Below, piece after piece: positions 1-10,964 of a stretch of 64,000 nucleotides of DNA. Numbering within the stretch: the first letter of the stretch is position 1; every line of letters begins with the position of its first letter. The translations under genes and the position numbers were made by a program. The notes beneath the pieces were generated by a model that saw only the letters and a program-made list of their open reading frames with translations, was not told the origin of the DNA and searched no databases. The DNA is from Paramyrothecium sp. XJ0827 (taxonomy: Eukaryota > Ascomycota > Sordariomycetes > Hypocreales > Stachybotryaceae): positions 806,001 to 870,000 of the forward strand of contig JAJFPB010000009.1 in NCBI GenBank assembly GCA_020881915.1, read 5' to 3'.

Positions 1-298
1 TGGGTTTGCGCAGTCCTCGGCCGTAACGCATACATAAGATGCGCCTAGTATTTGTAAAAGTCTATTATCTTGTCTCCAATACTATTCTTACTGCAGGAAT
101 GCCGCAGGCAGAATTCACGCGGTAATTATCAGTACACACCAGTCTCTGTCATTTGCTCGAAGCGAGCCGCTAGGTTTCTGGGAAAAGTTGTGAATTTGAG
201 AGTCTGTCTAAGCTTGTGTGACTACCATTGCGCAGAGAGATCACTGCAGCGCAGGCTCTAAGCCTGCACTACTTCTCGTATTCTTCCCCTCAGCCGTG
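1..298. other. Left edge, no gene identified
   Basis: 3' flank of the kinase-like gene. No coding signal. Confidence 0.6.
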
Positions 299-1396
299 CT
301 AGTGAGTCTGATCGCGACTGTAGGTGTTCACGCGGTTCACAAGGTCGCAGGTGTTACCAGTCCTGTTATACATGTGCTTGTTATTGTAGATCACGGTCAA
401 CTGGCCCTTCTCATGAGCCCACCGGACCGCCTTTTTAAACGTGTCTTCAGGATCAGGATCGGAGGCGAACGATTGGATGAGGCCAGGATCGGAGGAGACC
501 ATTTTGATGATGCTATCAACCATTTGAGATGTGTCATTATGTTGAACAGCGGCGTAGAATGATGAGGAGTCATTCCGGAATGCTTGCGAGAGCCCGTAGG
601 CTTCCACAACAAAAGCAGGGCTAGAAGCGTGATGGCAGTCTCGAAAATCATACAGCCTGGCAGTGCCGTCAGGTTGAATGAGGAATGTATTGCGGTCGAT
701 GGTACCGCCGTAGACAAATTGCATTGAGTGGAGCTTCGCGAGGGCAGCCTTGCATGCCAGCATTTCTTCCAGATTGTGGAGAGGAGGACGGCCGTGGATT
801 TTCTCGACGACGCAGCCGATGATACGCTCACCTTGGTTTTCGGAAACGAAACCCAAGAACTTGGGACCCAGGTCGTCGACGCGGAGGCAACTGTAGAAGT
901 CGCAAATCTTCTGCACGGAATCACAGTTATCTGGGTGCCAATCAAAGTGGACGATGGCGTCACCCGCGCCGAAGGGATTTTCGCAGACAAAGGAGCGGCA
1001 AGGGTCCGGCTTGCATTGCATCTCCAAGTTACTATGTCGCTTCTTCTGGAGTGCCGCATAATCGACACGCTGCGAGCACCAAGTAGTGTTGCTGATCTCC
1101 GCCAACTGGACCCGAGAGGAGACATTTCCGATCCGGTACATCTCATCGCCCTGGTAGACGAGATCCGCAATCTTCCAATCTTCTTCACCCGGTACTGTCT
1201 TATCAATTATGTTGGTTCCGTCTTCATCGACAAGAAGCGACAGGCTGCTGAGGTCGCCGGGGCGGTAGGCGAGATACTTGATCCGCCCGTCATTTTTGAG
1301 CTGGATGCGAAAGTAGAACACGGCTTCTGATCGGTTGAGGGGATTGTCGGCCCCGATAACGTCGTACTCTAGTCCAGGCATTGTGATGACAATCAT
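299..1396 (-). CDS. Protein-kinase-like fold protein, probable pseudokinase (365 aa)
   Basis: Single uninterrupted frame from an ATG at 1396 to a stop at 299. The N-terminal part (FYFRIQLKNDGRIKYLAYRP) and the C-terminal lobe resemble a fungal kinase-like family that is often mislabelled 'alpha-galactosidase A precursor' in annotations. The C-lobe shows ALAKLHSMQFVYGGTIDRNTFLI followed by LYDFRD. In the family the equivalent of the catalytic loop is usually HGD-x(4)-NFLI, followed by a DFD-like metal-binding stretch. Here the catalytic loop reads YGG, so the Asp is missing, which suggests a pseudokinase or a protein with a non-kinase role. An alternative start is Met6. No signal peptide or membrane segment is visible. 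It is separated from the next gene by over 1 kb. The gene call is firm; the family call is by recognition and moderately sure; the function is unknown. Confidence 0.7.
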   Translation of the reverse strand: MIVITMPGLEYDVIGADNPLNRSEAVFYFRIQLKNDGRIKYLAYRPGDLSSLSLLVDEDGTNIIDKTVPGEEDWKIADLVYQGDEMYRIGNVSSRVQLAEISNTTWCSQRVDYAALQKKRHSNLEMQCKPDPCRSFVCENPFGAGDAIVHFDWHPDNCDSVQKICDFYSCLRVDDLGPKFLGFVSENQGERIIGCVVEKIHGRPPLHNLEEMLACKAALAKLHSMQFVYGGTIDRNTFLIQPDGTARLYDFRDCHHASSPAFVVEAYGLSQAFRNDSSSFYAAVQHNDTSQMVDSIIKMVSSDPGLIQSFASDPDPEDTFKKAVRWAHEKGQLTVIYNNKHMYNRTGNTCDLVNRVNTYSRDQTH

Positions 1397-2542
1397 GGCT
1401 TAGGAATGGCGTTTCAACTGTTGTTCTGCTGTGGCGGAGAAGAGCCTGGACAATGTCGAATTCTAACTCTAGCAAGATTTCCTAGCAGGACTCGACGATT
1501 TTCATGTATAAGTAGAGCAACACTGCGATGCGCGATGTGATTCACAACTATTGGCAAATGTACCCGAAGCAGTGCTTTTGTCATGTGTCGTGAGTCGCTG
1601 CGTACGGCCCCATGGCCAAGCTTCCTTACTTTGAGGCCATTGTCCAAGGGGACGAAGGATCATCCACTAGAGAACTAAAATTGACTGCTGCTGCGGTTCG
1701 CCGTGGCTCAGAGCTGGATATGAGATGTCTGCTCCTTGGCCGCCGAGTAAGACAACCGAGTGAGCTGCTGTGTGGCCAGATATGTTGCCATCTGGATGAT
1801 AGCATGCCAAATATCCCGTTCTTGGGACCTAGTAAACTGGTTCAGGAACTTGGACTTAAGTTTTCAATATAGGCCCAGTTATCTTCAAAACAGGAATACT
1901 TGTGAAGAATCGAAGCCCATCAGGCCAAGTGGGGAGTTCGTAGCTAAACCGCGGTGCAGCAGCGACACGAGGAACGCGAGACTCGATTGACGGGAAAAGT
2001 TCACGATAACCGCCGAGAGCGATGCCTGAATCATTGGGAGCACCAGGAAAGTCTCCCTTCACATAAAATGGATGAAAAGTCCCGAGAGACCGAAAACGCC
2101 TTGTATGCTGTATGAAACTGAGTATGGTTGACCAACGGGAAGAACCGCACTCATCAAGATTCAGTTTACATTCCACCGAAGCAGCTCCGCGACGATAAGA
2201 GGAGCAGGTGAGGAGAGAGGCTCACCGCATGAAATATTTCGGAAGCAGTCGGATGCGACTGCAATATGGAAACCATAGACACGAAAGCTTACAATCTGAG
2301 ATGCGTTCTTACCAAGAAGTCGCTCACGCTTGAAGAAAAAAGACTCGGGTATATTTGCTGAAGAAAATGCTTCAGATGCCGTGATAATGCTTGTCTTGTG
2401 CGAAATGATCATGGTCTAATTTATAAACGAAACGCCGTGAACGCCGCGGGGTATACAACAAGAACAAACCGTCCTTCTCCTGGTAATTGCAACACCAAAC
2501 GCCCAATCAACGCCCAAGAGCCACCGGGGGGTCTCTGTGAAT
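1397..2542. other. Intergenic stretch with one doubtful minus-strand reading frame pair
   Basis: No recognisable family. On the minus strand an ATG frame starts at 2412 and a second open stretch ends at 1856. They could be joined by a GTGAGC donor near 2222 and an ATACAAG acceptor near 2102. The joined product has no domain I recognise, and the frame on the opposite strand is equally open. It may be a decayed or lineage-specific gene, or chance. Confidence 0.3.
1856..2412 (-). CDS. Doubtful two-exon hypothetical protein
   Basis: The possible first exon begins at the ATG at 2412 and would end near 2223 at a GTGAGC donor. The possible second exon runs from about 2102 to 1856 and includes a proline/aromatic-rich stretch with LGTFHPFYVKGDFPGAPN and SYELPTWPDG, which reads more like protein than like random translation. 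No domain, signal peptide or membrane segment is recognisable, and the splice sites are only plausible. It may be a remnant of a gene. Treat it as a hypothesis, not a gene call. Confidence 0.2.
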
Positions 2543-4108
2543 TCATCGTGCAACCTCAGGATCGGATTTCGGATCGTCCTTCTTGGAGGACCATAACATG
2601 GGAGAAGAGCAAATGTTTTCTTTCGCAAAAGCCCGATATCGATCAAGTATGTCGGTTGACCTCATATCTTTTTGAGTGGAGAAGCTGAAATGGGCGGCGA
2701 CTCCTCGACCATCAGCAACCGCATCTAAAAGCTATGTCAGTCCAAGAAATTGTTCTACCCCTGTTCCGTGTAGCTTCGATCCCAAAGGGATTGCTGGAAC
2801 ATCATCGACAGAGAAATGCATTGTCAAACTTACGTCGGCCGAATTTTTGGGGCATGGCAACAGCAAAGTGATGCTCGTCGTCCCCATCGATGGGTTTGGC
2901 AGCATTGATATCCCGTCCCATCATGGCAATGAACTGAATCCCCATTCGCTTGTACTGGAAGTCCCAGGTATGGAATTTGTATCTCCAAAGCTCGTTGTTC
3001 TCAAGGTTTTCGAGGAGGCTGTAGTGCTCCTGGGCACCGACTCGCCACTCCCACCAGCCACGGCCAAAGGGGTCGTATTCAGTCTGCTGGATAGGTGTAC
3101 GGTCGAGAATGTGATGTGTCCTACCGCGGAGCGGCAACCAACGATGCTTCTGGTCCACCGATGTAAAGTTGCTTGGGTCAAAGTCTTCAGGTCCGTCCCA
3201 CGATGGAAGAGAAGAAACGCGCCAGTTAAATCTCGTGTTGGGTGGCTCATCGAGGTTGTCGCGATCGATTTCGGGAAGATACGGCTTCACAGCACCGAGG
3301 TTCCAATGGACCCAACTGATCAGTGGCTGGTTCACAACATTGGCCGAGACGACAAAGTAATCAGGACGAGTGCTCTTGGTGTGGATGAGCGAGGGAATGA
3401 CGGTATCCTCAAAGTAGACCTATTGTGGGTTAGAACGCACTGGAAGCAGAACCACGGTGGTTTCTGGCACAAAGCCTGGCGCGTCCGAAGTTGAACACGC
3501 AGGACTTTTGATGATTACTCACAATGTCATCGTCGATCTTGATGTACAGTGTGTCGTCCTCGACCTGATCGTAGGAAGCGGCGTAGCCGTCGCTGGTCTC
3601 GATGTCCACCTTCCACCTTACGTAGTCGGTTTCGCTATCGATGAGCTTGCTTAGCAGGGCGAGATCTTCCATGTTCGATGTCCGTTCGAGCCAGATAACA
3701 CCATCTAACATGCCGCCGTTTTTCACCAGGTTGCGCTACATTTCAGTTAGATCGGAGCTTGGATTGACAAGGAAGGTAGAAGTAAGATCGAACCTTGAGG
3801 TAGCAATCCAAGATGGAAACAGTGTCGCGGCGCCCGAAGAATACGAGGCCCATAATCTTGTTGACGTTGGAAGGCCTGGTCACATTGGTGACCCCCGAGA
3901 GAATATCGCCAGACGAGGAATAGAAGCGCGGTTTTGTTCCATTCAGGGGATCGTGTGGACTCTCCGAGATGTGCGGCAAGACATGGGCCTCGAAGATGGA
4001 GAAGCTGTCGCTCATCTTAAAGAGAATCTGGTCCATGGATATCCAGACCACAAGGGTGATGATGGCGGCCACACCGAGGGTGATGTGCTTTTGTGTAGGG
4101 ACGAACAT
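2543..4108 (-). CDS. Type II membrane protein with DDD motif, glycosyltransferase-like (about 431 aa)
   Basis: Four exons: 4108-3794, 3735-3523, 3419-2834 and 2724-2543. The introns are 58, 103 and 109 bp with GT...AG borders, and the reading phase is consistent throughout. A cytoplasmic N-terminus of about 8 residues is followed by one membrane span (about residues 9-27), then a presumably lumenal domain. That domain contains TLYIKIDDDIVYFEDTVIPS; the DDD (about residues 173-175) sits where many Golgi glycosyltransferases carry their metal/nucleotide-sugar DxD. The C-terminal exon gives a HFSF-STQKDMRSTDILDRY ending typical of a folded domain. This architecture suggests a Golgi or ER enzyme modifying glycans, but the donor and acceptor are not deducible. 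I recall similar uncharacterised proteins across Pezizomycotina. The exon model is well supported; the enzymatic role is inference. Confidence 0.7.
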
Positions 4109-6408
4109 GGTTGTAGGTGGTGAATCTGTGTTTGAGCGAGTGAATGCATGAATGTGTGGATGGTGCGGCTGCAAAAGATCGTATTTGGCAGTTTTAAAAT
4201 GCGTTGTTTGTGATTGTTGTATTCGTGCTTCTGCGAAATGATGGACCTGTTTGTTGCGGGACGCCAAAGGATGGGTTGTGAGGCAACGGTGATATCCTTA
4301 AAAGAAAGCAATAGTTCACAGCCTTCCTAGTAGGAAGGAAAGAGAAGTGAAGTGAAGCGAAGCGGAGGAGAGATCGTGAGATTTGTGCAAGACGGAAAAG
4401 ACGGGACAATTCACTATGGAAGTAAGGTAGCCGGGAGCGCCTGCCGTGCGCGGGCAGCCGTCTGAATAAGAGGGGTGCAGGTTGATAAGGAAGGTGAGGG
4501 TGAAGGTGATTCTGGGGTGAGGCGAGGCAGGTGCCGGTATCTTGGTCTCAGACCGTGTCTCTCTCGTTGCTTCTGCTCACTTGCGCTGCTTTAGACTCCA
4601 CGAGAGCCAACACTCTGCCGGTGTCTGCACTGTTTTCTATTTCGCCATTTCTTGACAAGACAAAGACAAAAAGAAATGGCAGAACGAGTGTTGCCAGATG
4701 TTGTACTTTTCGTCGAGAATCAAGGTGCAAGTAAGACGAGGTGCATGTGTGATGTGACTGCGTCAAACGAAATGCGACGGCCGACCTGCCCTATCAAGCG
4801 GGCGAGTCAGTCTGTATAAGCACAAACCGAGCGAACAGCTTGCACAGTCGGAGACCCCCCCAGTCCATGCAAAAGGCCACCGACCAGCATCGTGTAAAGC
4901 GGCATGGCCAGGGGTCCAGCCGGTCGTATTCGAACGAGATCCTCGGAGCGTGTCCCAACAACGATAACGCACTTTGCTAGCGCGGAGCCGTCAGCCGAAT
5001 GGGCCCGGTCCAAGCCAGGAACCCACATCCGACTCTTGCGGCGCAGCGCACGCACCCAGAAGTCTCCGGGTCCATAATGCGAGTCTCGGATCGTACAGTA
5101 AGGGCAGGTGATGCGGGAAATAGGCCTTGATTGTATGAGTCGCCGGAGAAGAAGAAGAGGAGCTTACGGACAAAACAAAATGTAGGCTGACATCCTGAGC
5201 CTCCAAGCATCTTCCTCTCTCGCAACTTATTGCCCATTTCGCGCACAGATGCTCAAAACTTGCCGACTAAAGAGCCATGATGGCACTGGAGAAAATTGTG
5301 CCTAGTGCAAGAGATCGTACCGTGTGCTGCCTCTGACCCTCCTACTTTTCGCTTATATCGCAATCAAGCAAACAAAGCCGCGGCTACGCTGGCGTCAGGG
5401 ACATGCCACATTGGCAATCGAAGAGAAAAAGGGCTGTAAGATGCGGCTGAGCACAACAGAGAGAGGAGCGTTTTGTGGCTTCGGGAGGGTGCGTCCAGCC
5501 TGCTTGGGCGACCCTTGAATTCCCACTTGTCGGAAACCCCCACCAGGGCAGGTCGGTTGGTGATTGAGACAAGTGTCTTCTGCACCATGGCCTTTAAGCA
5601 GCTCAAACTCTTTCGCAATTACGTTTCTGGGATGTTTCAACGCCAAGACTTTCCCTCCATTCGGGCCTGTCGCACGACACTCTCAGTCACTTGAAGTGCG
5701 TCCTGCCTGGATCTCCGGAGTGGACAGTAATCTGGACCCCAAAACCCAGACAGATGTCAAGCAAGGGGGGGGTAGGCCTCGATGGGGCCACGCGGGCTGG
5801 GACGAACAAGGAACAGGGGTCGACGACGGGCAATCTGGATCACACCAGCTTCTGGAGAGGACCTTTAGGACAAAGCTTGTTTCTGGTGTCTACAGGGCTT
5901 GACGCGGCCTGCTCGTATAAGCTTTGAGTGTAATGAGCATCTCGTATCGTGCATGGAACAATCAGCAGCCAGGCAACTCGGCATGGAATGGCTTCTCCAT
6001 TTTCCGCTTACGGCTGTCTGCTTACCACTGCTGGCATGTCTGTGTCTGTTCGGCTACCTGCGGACAGGAGCGTTGCATGAAGTGCAACGATGCGCTGTTC
6101 TTGGTGATGCGCATGGATGGTAACAGCCCATAATGATAAGCGACAATGCGATGCGCCAACACCACCAATGTGGCCCATCACTGCATGGTTGACGTTCGTT
6201 GTTGTCACTCCCCAATCGAACCCTGTGCACCACCTCCACGCCCAAATCTGCCAAATTCTTTGGGTCAAGACAGGGGGACCATCTGCTACATGCAGGGATT
6301 CGAGCAGTTCATATATAATGCAACCCTAACTGGCCCCCCGCATCACCATTGTGAAGATATGCCTGGGAAGTGTCGGAAAGCAGGCACAGGGCACAGGGCA
6401 AAGGACAA

Positions 6409-6446
6409 GAAAAAAAAAAAAAAAGGAAAAAAAGAAAAAGAAAGAA
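6409..6446 (+). repeat. Poly-A / AAG-rich tract
   Basis: A run of about 15 A residues followed by further A-rich and AAG-like sequence. It is a simple low-complexity tract; no retroelement body is recognisable immediately upstream. Confidence 0.8.
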
Positions 6447-7255
6447 GCAATGGACCTAGAAAGACTAGAGCATAAGCCATCACTGTCGTGGGGCCGACAC
6501 GTCTGCCTCACTCGGCAAGGCGCATGAGCTAGCAGACGTGGTCTTAACGCTACCCACTGAAGCCATTCCCATATCGCTGAAGACTAGATCGAACGCGCGC
6601 GTGGCGGTGGAAGTGGATAGTGGCACCGGGCTGCATGCCATGTGCCGGCCCAATGCTTCGATTTCTCTAGCGCATTTCAAAGCTAAATAGTTTCTAGATC
6701 GACAGTCAATCTATGCGGGCTACGAGTCTCTAGTTCAGGCACAGATGCTGACGGGCTGCCGCCGCTCTGGCCCTGGCCATCCAGCGACAGTCACGTACCT
6801 CGATAGCTTCAGCTGAAAAATGAGCGCACACAACGGATGAGCACATTGGCCTGCCATCATGAGAAAGACGATTCCGCTTAGTGTAACCTGGTCAGGCCGT
6901 ATGGCAACCTGCTGATGCGCGTACGAATGATTGGGGGCTCGAGCTTTTCCTGCATTTCAGCCGCTGTGTTTTTGTTGCCGAGCTATGCCCACGATAAAGC
7001 GCAAAGAGAAAGATGGCCAGAGCATCACTATTCAGCAATTACGAGTATTACTCAGTTAGAAATGTCTCTGCTGTTAACGTTCAGTGACCGGCCTGTGGGG
7101 CCTCTCTTTGTTTGGCTCCACGAACTGTGCACACCACGCTCCTTGAAACATTCAAGCCGCCATGTTTCTCTCAAGAATAGTGACATGCCACTCAATTGAC
7201 TAAGTTAAAGGAATCTGAGTAAGTGGGTTAAGGTATATCCTAGAAATTAATACCG

Positions 7256-7345
7256 AGGCGGATGGCCTAGTGGGTTACCATCGCAAGGCTGAGCCTGGCA
7301 CCAGCACTTCCAATACCGTTGATTGTAAAGCTTCGACTGCAGGTT
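7256..7345 (+). other. tRNA-like or SINE-like element with A box and weak B box
   Basis: Positions 7263-7276 read TGGCCTAGTGGGTT, an exact match to the Pol III A-box pattern TGGCNNAGTNGG. Positions 7330-7340 read GCTTCGACTGC, which matches 8 of 11 bases of the B-box GGTTCGAATCC. The spacing of about 64 bp fits a long-variable-arm tRNA. However, the 7 bases before the A box have no complementary partner downstream, so no acceptor stem forms. A functional tRNA is therefore unlikely; a tRNA-derived fragment or coincidence is more plausible. Confidence 0.25.
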
Positions 7346-7589
7346 TATGCAAAACAATCTCCTCTTATGGGATACTCTCAGTCTAAAGGATATTTATCAC
7401 TTTGATCAGCGAATGTTTGAGAAAAAGGACGAGTTCGTATTAAGGGTATTGAAAGTCAAACACTAAATAGACCAACGTAGATATCTGTACAATACGTGCC
7501 AGTGCCGTCCACCAAATCACCATCTGCTGTCTCCCATTACCAACCTCCATTAGTTATAGTATTTGCGCCTCCCACTACTGCTGCATCCC

Positions 7590-9203
7590 TTACCACATCC
7601 TGAACACAGGAGTTCTTGGCCTCCGAGCATAGAGGAAACCACTTCCGCTTGGCCGAGCCGCACCTCCCGTCGCCGTGCCATTCCACGAAGTGCCGTTCAG
7701 GGAACCACCGTCCGTCAACAGGGCCGTCCCGTTACGCGAAGGCGCCACTTCGGCGGTGGAGTTGAGTCCAGTGGAGTTGGACCGCGAGTTCCCCAAGGCC
7801 AGGCTGCCCGATGCGACATCAGTATCGGTCGGTCGCGGCCTCGGCGTCAGCGTGGCGTATACTGTGTTGTAAACCGTCTTTGTGCGGATGGGTTCATCGC
7901 CGGCGCTGCAGCCGCTTTCTGTCGCATTTGCAGAACCCCCGGCACCGGCCGCAGCGTTTGCTGCACTCGCCGCCACGTCTTGCGTACCGTCCGATCCTGC
8001 GGCAGCACCACTCGCGTCGTCCTCGGGCTCACTTGCTGTGCTGCTGCACTCTTTGCCGCTCTTCGTCTTGCAGATTCTGACTCCCGTGATCACGTTGATA
8101 ATGTTGATCTCAATGTTGTCATCGTCGTCCTCAAGAGCGGCATTCGAGACTGTCTTGGTGACGGTGTGGTACTGATCAACCGAAACGATCTGCGTCTGCG
8201 GCGGGGCTGTAACACGAGCACGAGCCGGCGAGTCTACTGTCACAGTCACGACTCTACCCGTGTCGAGTGTGAAAGTCTGCACTGGGGGACCTGGCCGGAG
8301 GGTGACAGTACGGCTACCACCAGTTTGCGCAGCCTGATTACCGGGCTTTCGAGCGCTTTCCGCAGGCTCTGGGTTGCCATCTCCGTTGTTGTTATCTGAT
8401 CCATTGCCTTTGTCGTTCTCATCTTCAGTCTTCTCATCTTCAGTTACTTTGTCGTTATCGCTGTCCTTGCCGTTGCCGCCGTCGCTCTGCGTCGTCTCAT
8501 TCCCATTCTTAGCGACATCATCCGAACCCTGCTTGTCGTCATTGGAGTCGGAAGATTGGCCTTGCACACTTGTCGCAGTAGCATCGTTCTCAGATGCGGT
8601 TTTGGACGGCTTCTTGCTGGAGGCCTGAGCAGTGGCGGCACCACGGTCTGGTCGAGTTCCAAGCTTGGAGGATTGTACGGGCTTGATGTTGTCCTCGTCT
8701 TCACTGTCGCGTGTGCCATCCGCCTCAGGCTCGTCTGCATCATCTTGCTTCGCCTCGCCGCCGGTTTGGTTTCCTTCACTTTGCTTTGTCCCGGCTTGTT
8801 GTCCATCATGGGATTCGCCATTGTCCTTGACACCCCCGTTTCCACCAGCGTCTGTATTGTCTTCTGAGCTAACATCCGCTTGTCCTGTTGGTTGCGCGAT
8901 GATCTTCTCCTTGAAGACAGTTTTGGTGCTGGCTGGTTCTGTTACGTAGATGGTTGGTCCTTTCTTCGTCACTGTATGGTCGACAATCACAGTCAGCGTT
9001 GGCAGGGTGTCGAGTCGAACACCGTCGCTTATATAGACTGTCTTCGTGCCAGGTTCAGCGCCGTCTCGGTCAGATTTGTCATTTTCAGTATTTCCCGAGC
9101 ACGGGCAGCATTCGACTGCGGCAGAGCGAGCATCAAGACCGTGAAATCGAGCCTGGGCTGCCGACACCGCCGCCAGTATGGCCAAGGGTGTGAAGTGGTG
9201 CAT
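7590..9203 (-). CDS. Secreted acidic, Thr/Ser/Asn-rich low-complexity protein (537 aa)
   Basis: Single exon from the ATG at 9203. The N-terminus MHHFTPLAILAAVSAAQA is a good signal peptide with likely cleavage after residue 18. A short Cys pair region (ECCPC, about residues 31-35) follows. The middle (about residues 110-290) is an acidic D/E/G/N/S/T-rich low-complexity stretch. Beyond it lie beta-prone TVTL/VTVTVDSP-type segments (about residues 297-355) and repeated KTVY-x-TVY/ISDG motifs that recur near both ends. Many NxS/T sites suggest a heavily glycosylated wall or extracellular protein. No catalytic domain or clear GPI-anchor tail is seen; the C-terminus is basic. The opposite strand is also fairly open because of biased composition. 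Plausible role: cell-surface or matrix protein; function unknown. Confidence 0.65.
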   Translation of the reverse strand: MHHFTPLAILAAVSAAQARFHGLDARSAAVECCPCSGNTENDKSDRDGAEPGTKTVYISDGVRLDTLPTLTVIVDHTVTKKGPTIYVTEPASTKTVFKEKIIAQPTGQADVSSEDNTDAGGNGGVKDNGESHDGQQAGTKQSEGNQTGGEAKQDDADEPEADGTRDSEDEDNIKPVQSSKLGTRPDRGAATAQASSKKPSKTASENDATATSVQGQSSDSNDDKQGSDDVAKNGNETTQSDGGNGKDSDNDKVTEDEKTEDENDKGNGSDNNNGDGNPEPAESARKPGNQAAQTGGSRTVTLRPGPPVQTFTLDTGRVVTVTVDSPARARVTAPPQTQIVSVDQYHTVTKTVSNAALEDDDDNIEINIINVITGVRICKTKSGKECSSTASEPEDDASGAAAGSDGTQDVAASAANAAAGAGGSANATESGCSAGDEPIRTKTVYNTVYATLTPRPRPTDTDVASGSLALGNSRSNSTGLNSTAEVAPSRNGTALLTDGGSLNGTSWNGTATGGAARPSGSGFLYARRPRTPVFRMW

Positions 9204-10373
9204 GACGACAAATGAAGAGCAAGGTGATGCGGTGAGTGTGGTAGGTAGCCGCTTCTGAGGCTCTTTCCTTGAATGTTATATGGATGGTCGGAGTTGACGA
9301 TGGACTGTTCTGGAGAATTGAATGGATATTAGGTTGGCTTCCCATCCTTTTTATCCATTTTCACGGTCAGCAACACAAGCAAGAAAATCAATAGCATCAA
9401 AGAAGGTCAAACTAGGACTCGGCAACTCTACTGGCAATATTAGCACGGAAGAGAACGCAATAGCAATACTCAGGGCGCCACATGTGCCCTCACAATGACT
9501 GTGAGGAAAGGGGCCAGTAGCATATCATGAAGGAGGTCGCAAGGCGTCAGAGAAATGCATGATAGCATTCTGTAACATCCAAGGAGGGATAGCATTTATT
9601 GTCTGAATGACATCATAAGGGAGCCATGAGTGCTCTTCAAGCGATGAGTGGTGGCCCAAACAAGACGGCCCTTGTGAAGGGTCACTAGTTATGGGGAAAG
9701 GGTACTCCATGCTGGGAAAGCAGGGTCGAAAGGAGGCAGGGCAAAAAGAAGTATTGCTTCTGATGAGACAAGATTGTATATTAGAAAAGGAAATTCAGGG
9801 TCGATGATTTGGCGTAATTCAGATCAATGTCTCGAAATAGGGACGGACCAAGGGAGAGAAGAACTGGCCGGATATGGGGTTGTGCGATCGAGATTCCCGT
9901 TGGTGAACTCAAAGCTGAAAATAAAAGCCAGAGCGGCGTGGTTCAATTAGTAACATGTGTGTCAATCAGAATGATAGCGACGATTGCGCGGACACCGAGA
10001 TGCAGGTGTGGTGTTTATTGTCAGCATTGTGGTAGAAGGACGAACGCCGTGGCCAAGGCGACGGGCCGTTGATACTCCGAGCCCGAAAAACGGAACTCCC
10101 ACCGATGCTGGTGGGTGCTGTGTTGGTTGGTTGGTTGGTACCTGTAACCAGATCAACCGCAAACACGTGAGGAGACCCACTACCCGTAGATGGCAATCTC
10201 TGAGAATGCGACCAACCCTCACGTCACTTCGCAACGACGAACGGAGCTTGACACCAAGGCCGTGCACCGCTATGATCGTATAGTGTTAAGCACAATAGTC
10301 ATCCCAGCCGGGTCAACCCGTTCCCCTCTACACCCCCCCTGTGGTATGACCAGTGCTTGGTCAATCAGCCAAC
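9204..10373. other. Divergent intergenic region without a visible gene
   Basis: Lies between the starts of the secreted protein (minus) and the LAMTOR1-like gene (plus), so it holds both promoters. Frames are short and unconvincing. No TATA box stands out at a useful distance. Confidence 0.5.
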
Positions 10374-10964
10374 ATGGGAGTTTGCGCATCTTGCTTGGGC
10401 CGTCGCGATAAGGACAACGTCGACGAGGTTGGTGAAGTTTCGGCGCCAGAGAAGACGCTCCGCTAATCTGACCGCAGGACCAGGAGAATCGCCTACTGTT
10501 CGATGATGCCAACGGCATGCAATACGGAAGCTTCGGCGACGGCGCGCTCAATGGCGATGTCGACACAAACGAAGCCCAGCGGGAACAAGAAGCTTTGCAG
10601 CGGGTAGTCGCCAAGACATCAAAGTCAGCAGCCGCGGGCCTCCTCCCCGATCTTCAGCAGTGCTAACGGACGCAGTAACATGGTCGACATCTTCGAGATT
10701 GCTCCACAGGACCCGGCCGCGCGCGGTACCTCAACGCCCTTTGCTTACACTGGCCAGGGCGCTCGCGTGGCCCGATATCAACACCTCGTGTCGAAGCTCA
10801 ACACCGAAGATGATACCTCATTGGCGGGAGTGAAAGTTGACTGGCTCGGCGACGAGGACACGGTCGAGATGCAGTCCAATCAACCCGCCAGCCTCAGGAC
10901 GGTCCACAGCGACGATGGCCCGCTCGTGGGCACCTTTGCAGATGCCGCTGCTGCCATGAAATAG
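10374..10964 (+). CDS. LAMTOR1/Ego1(Meh1)-like lysosomal membrane anchor (162 aa)
   Basis: Three exons: 10374-10427, 10478-10623 and 10676-10964, with introns of 50 and 52 bp; the second has a GCTAACG branch point. The N-terminus MGVCASCLGRRDKD carries Gly2 for N-myristoylation and Cys4/Cys7 for palmitoylation, the hallmark of p18/LAMTOR1 and yeast Ego1. The next exon, DQENRLLFDDANGMQYGSFG, and the junction TSNNMVDIFEI match the conserved core of fungal LAMTOR1 proteins. In this family the protein tethers the Ragulator/EGO complex to the vacuole surface, recruiting Rag GTPases and TORC1. That role is family knowledge; the lipid-anchor motif and core are seen directly. The splice phases (0 and 2) close perfectly. 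Confidence 0.9.

Larger units (their letters stand above)
4109..7589. other. 3.5 kb without a convincing gene
   Basis: Only short frames on both strands, none with recognisable protein character. It holds the upstream region of the DDD-motif membrane protein (4109-4450), an A-rich tract at about 6409-6446, and a tRNA-like box pair at 7263-7340 listed separately. No TE open reading frame or terminal repeat is visible. Confidence 0.5.

Noticed and set aside
7563..8399. 278-codon plus-strand frame opposite the secreted acidic protein
   Set aside because: No signal peptide or domain, whereas the minus-strand frame is longer and has a signal peptide.
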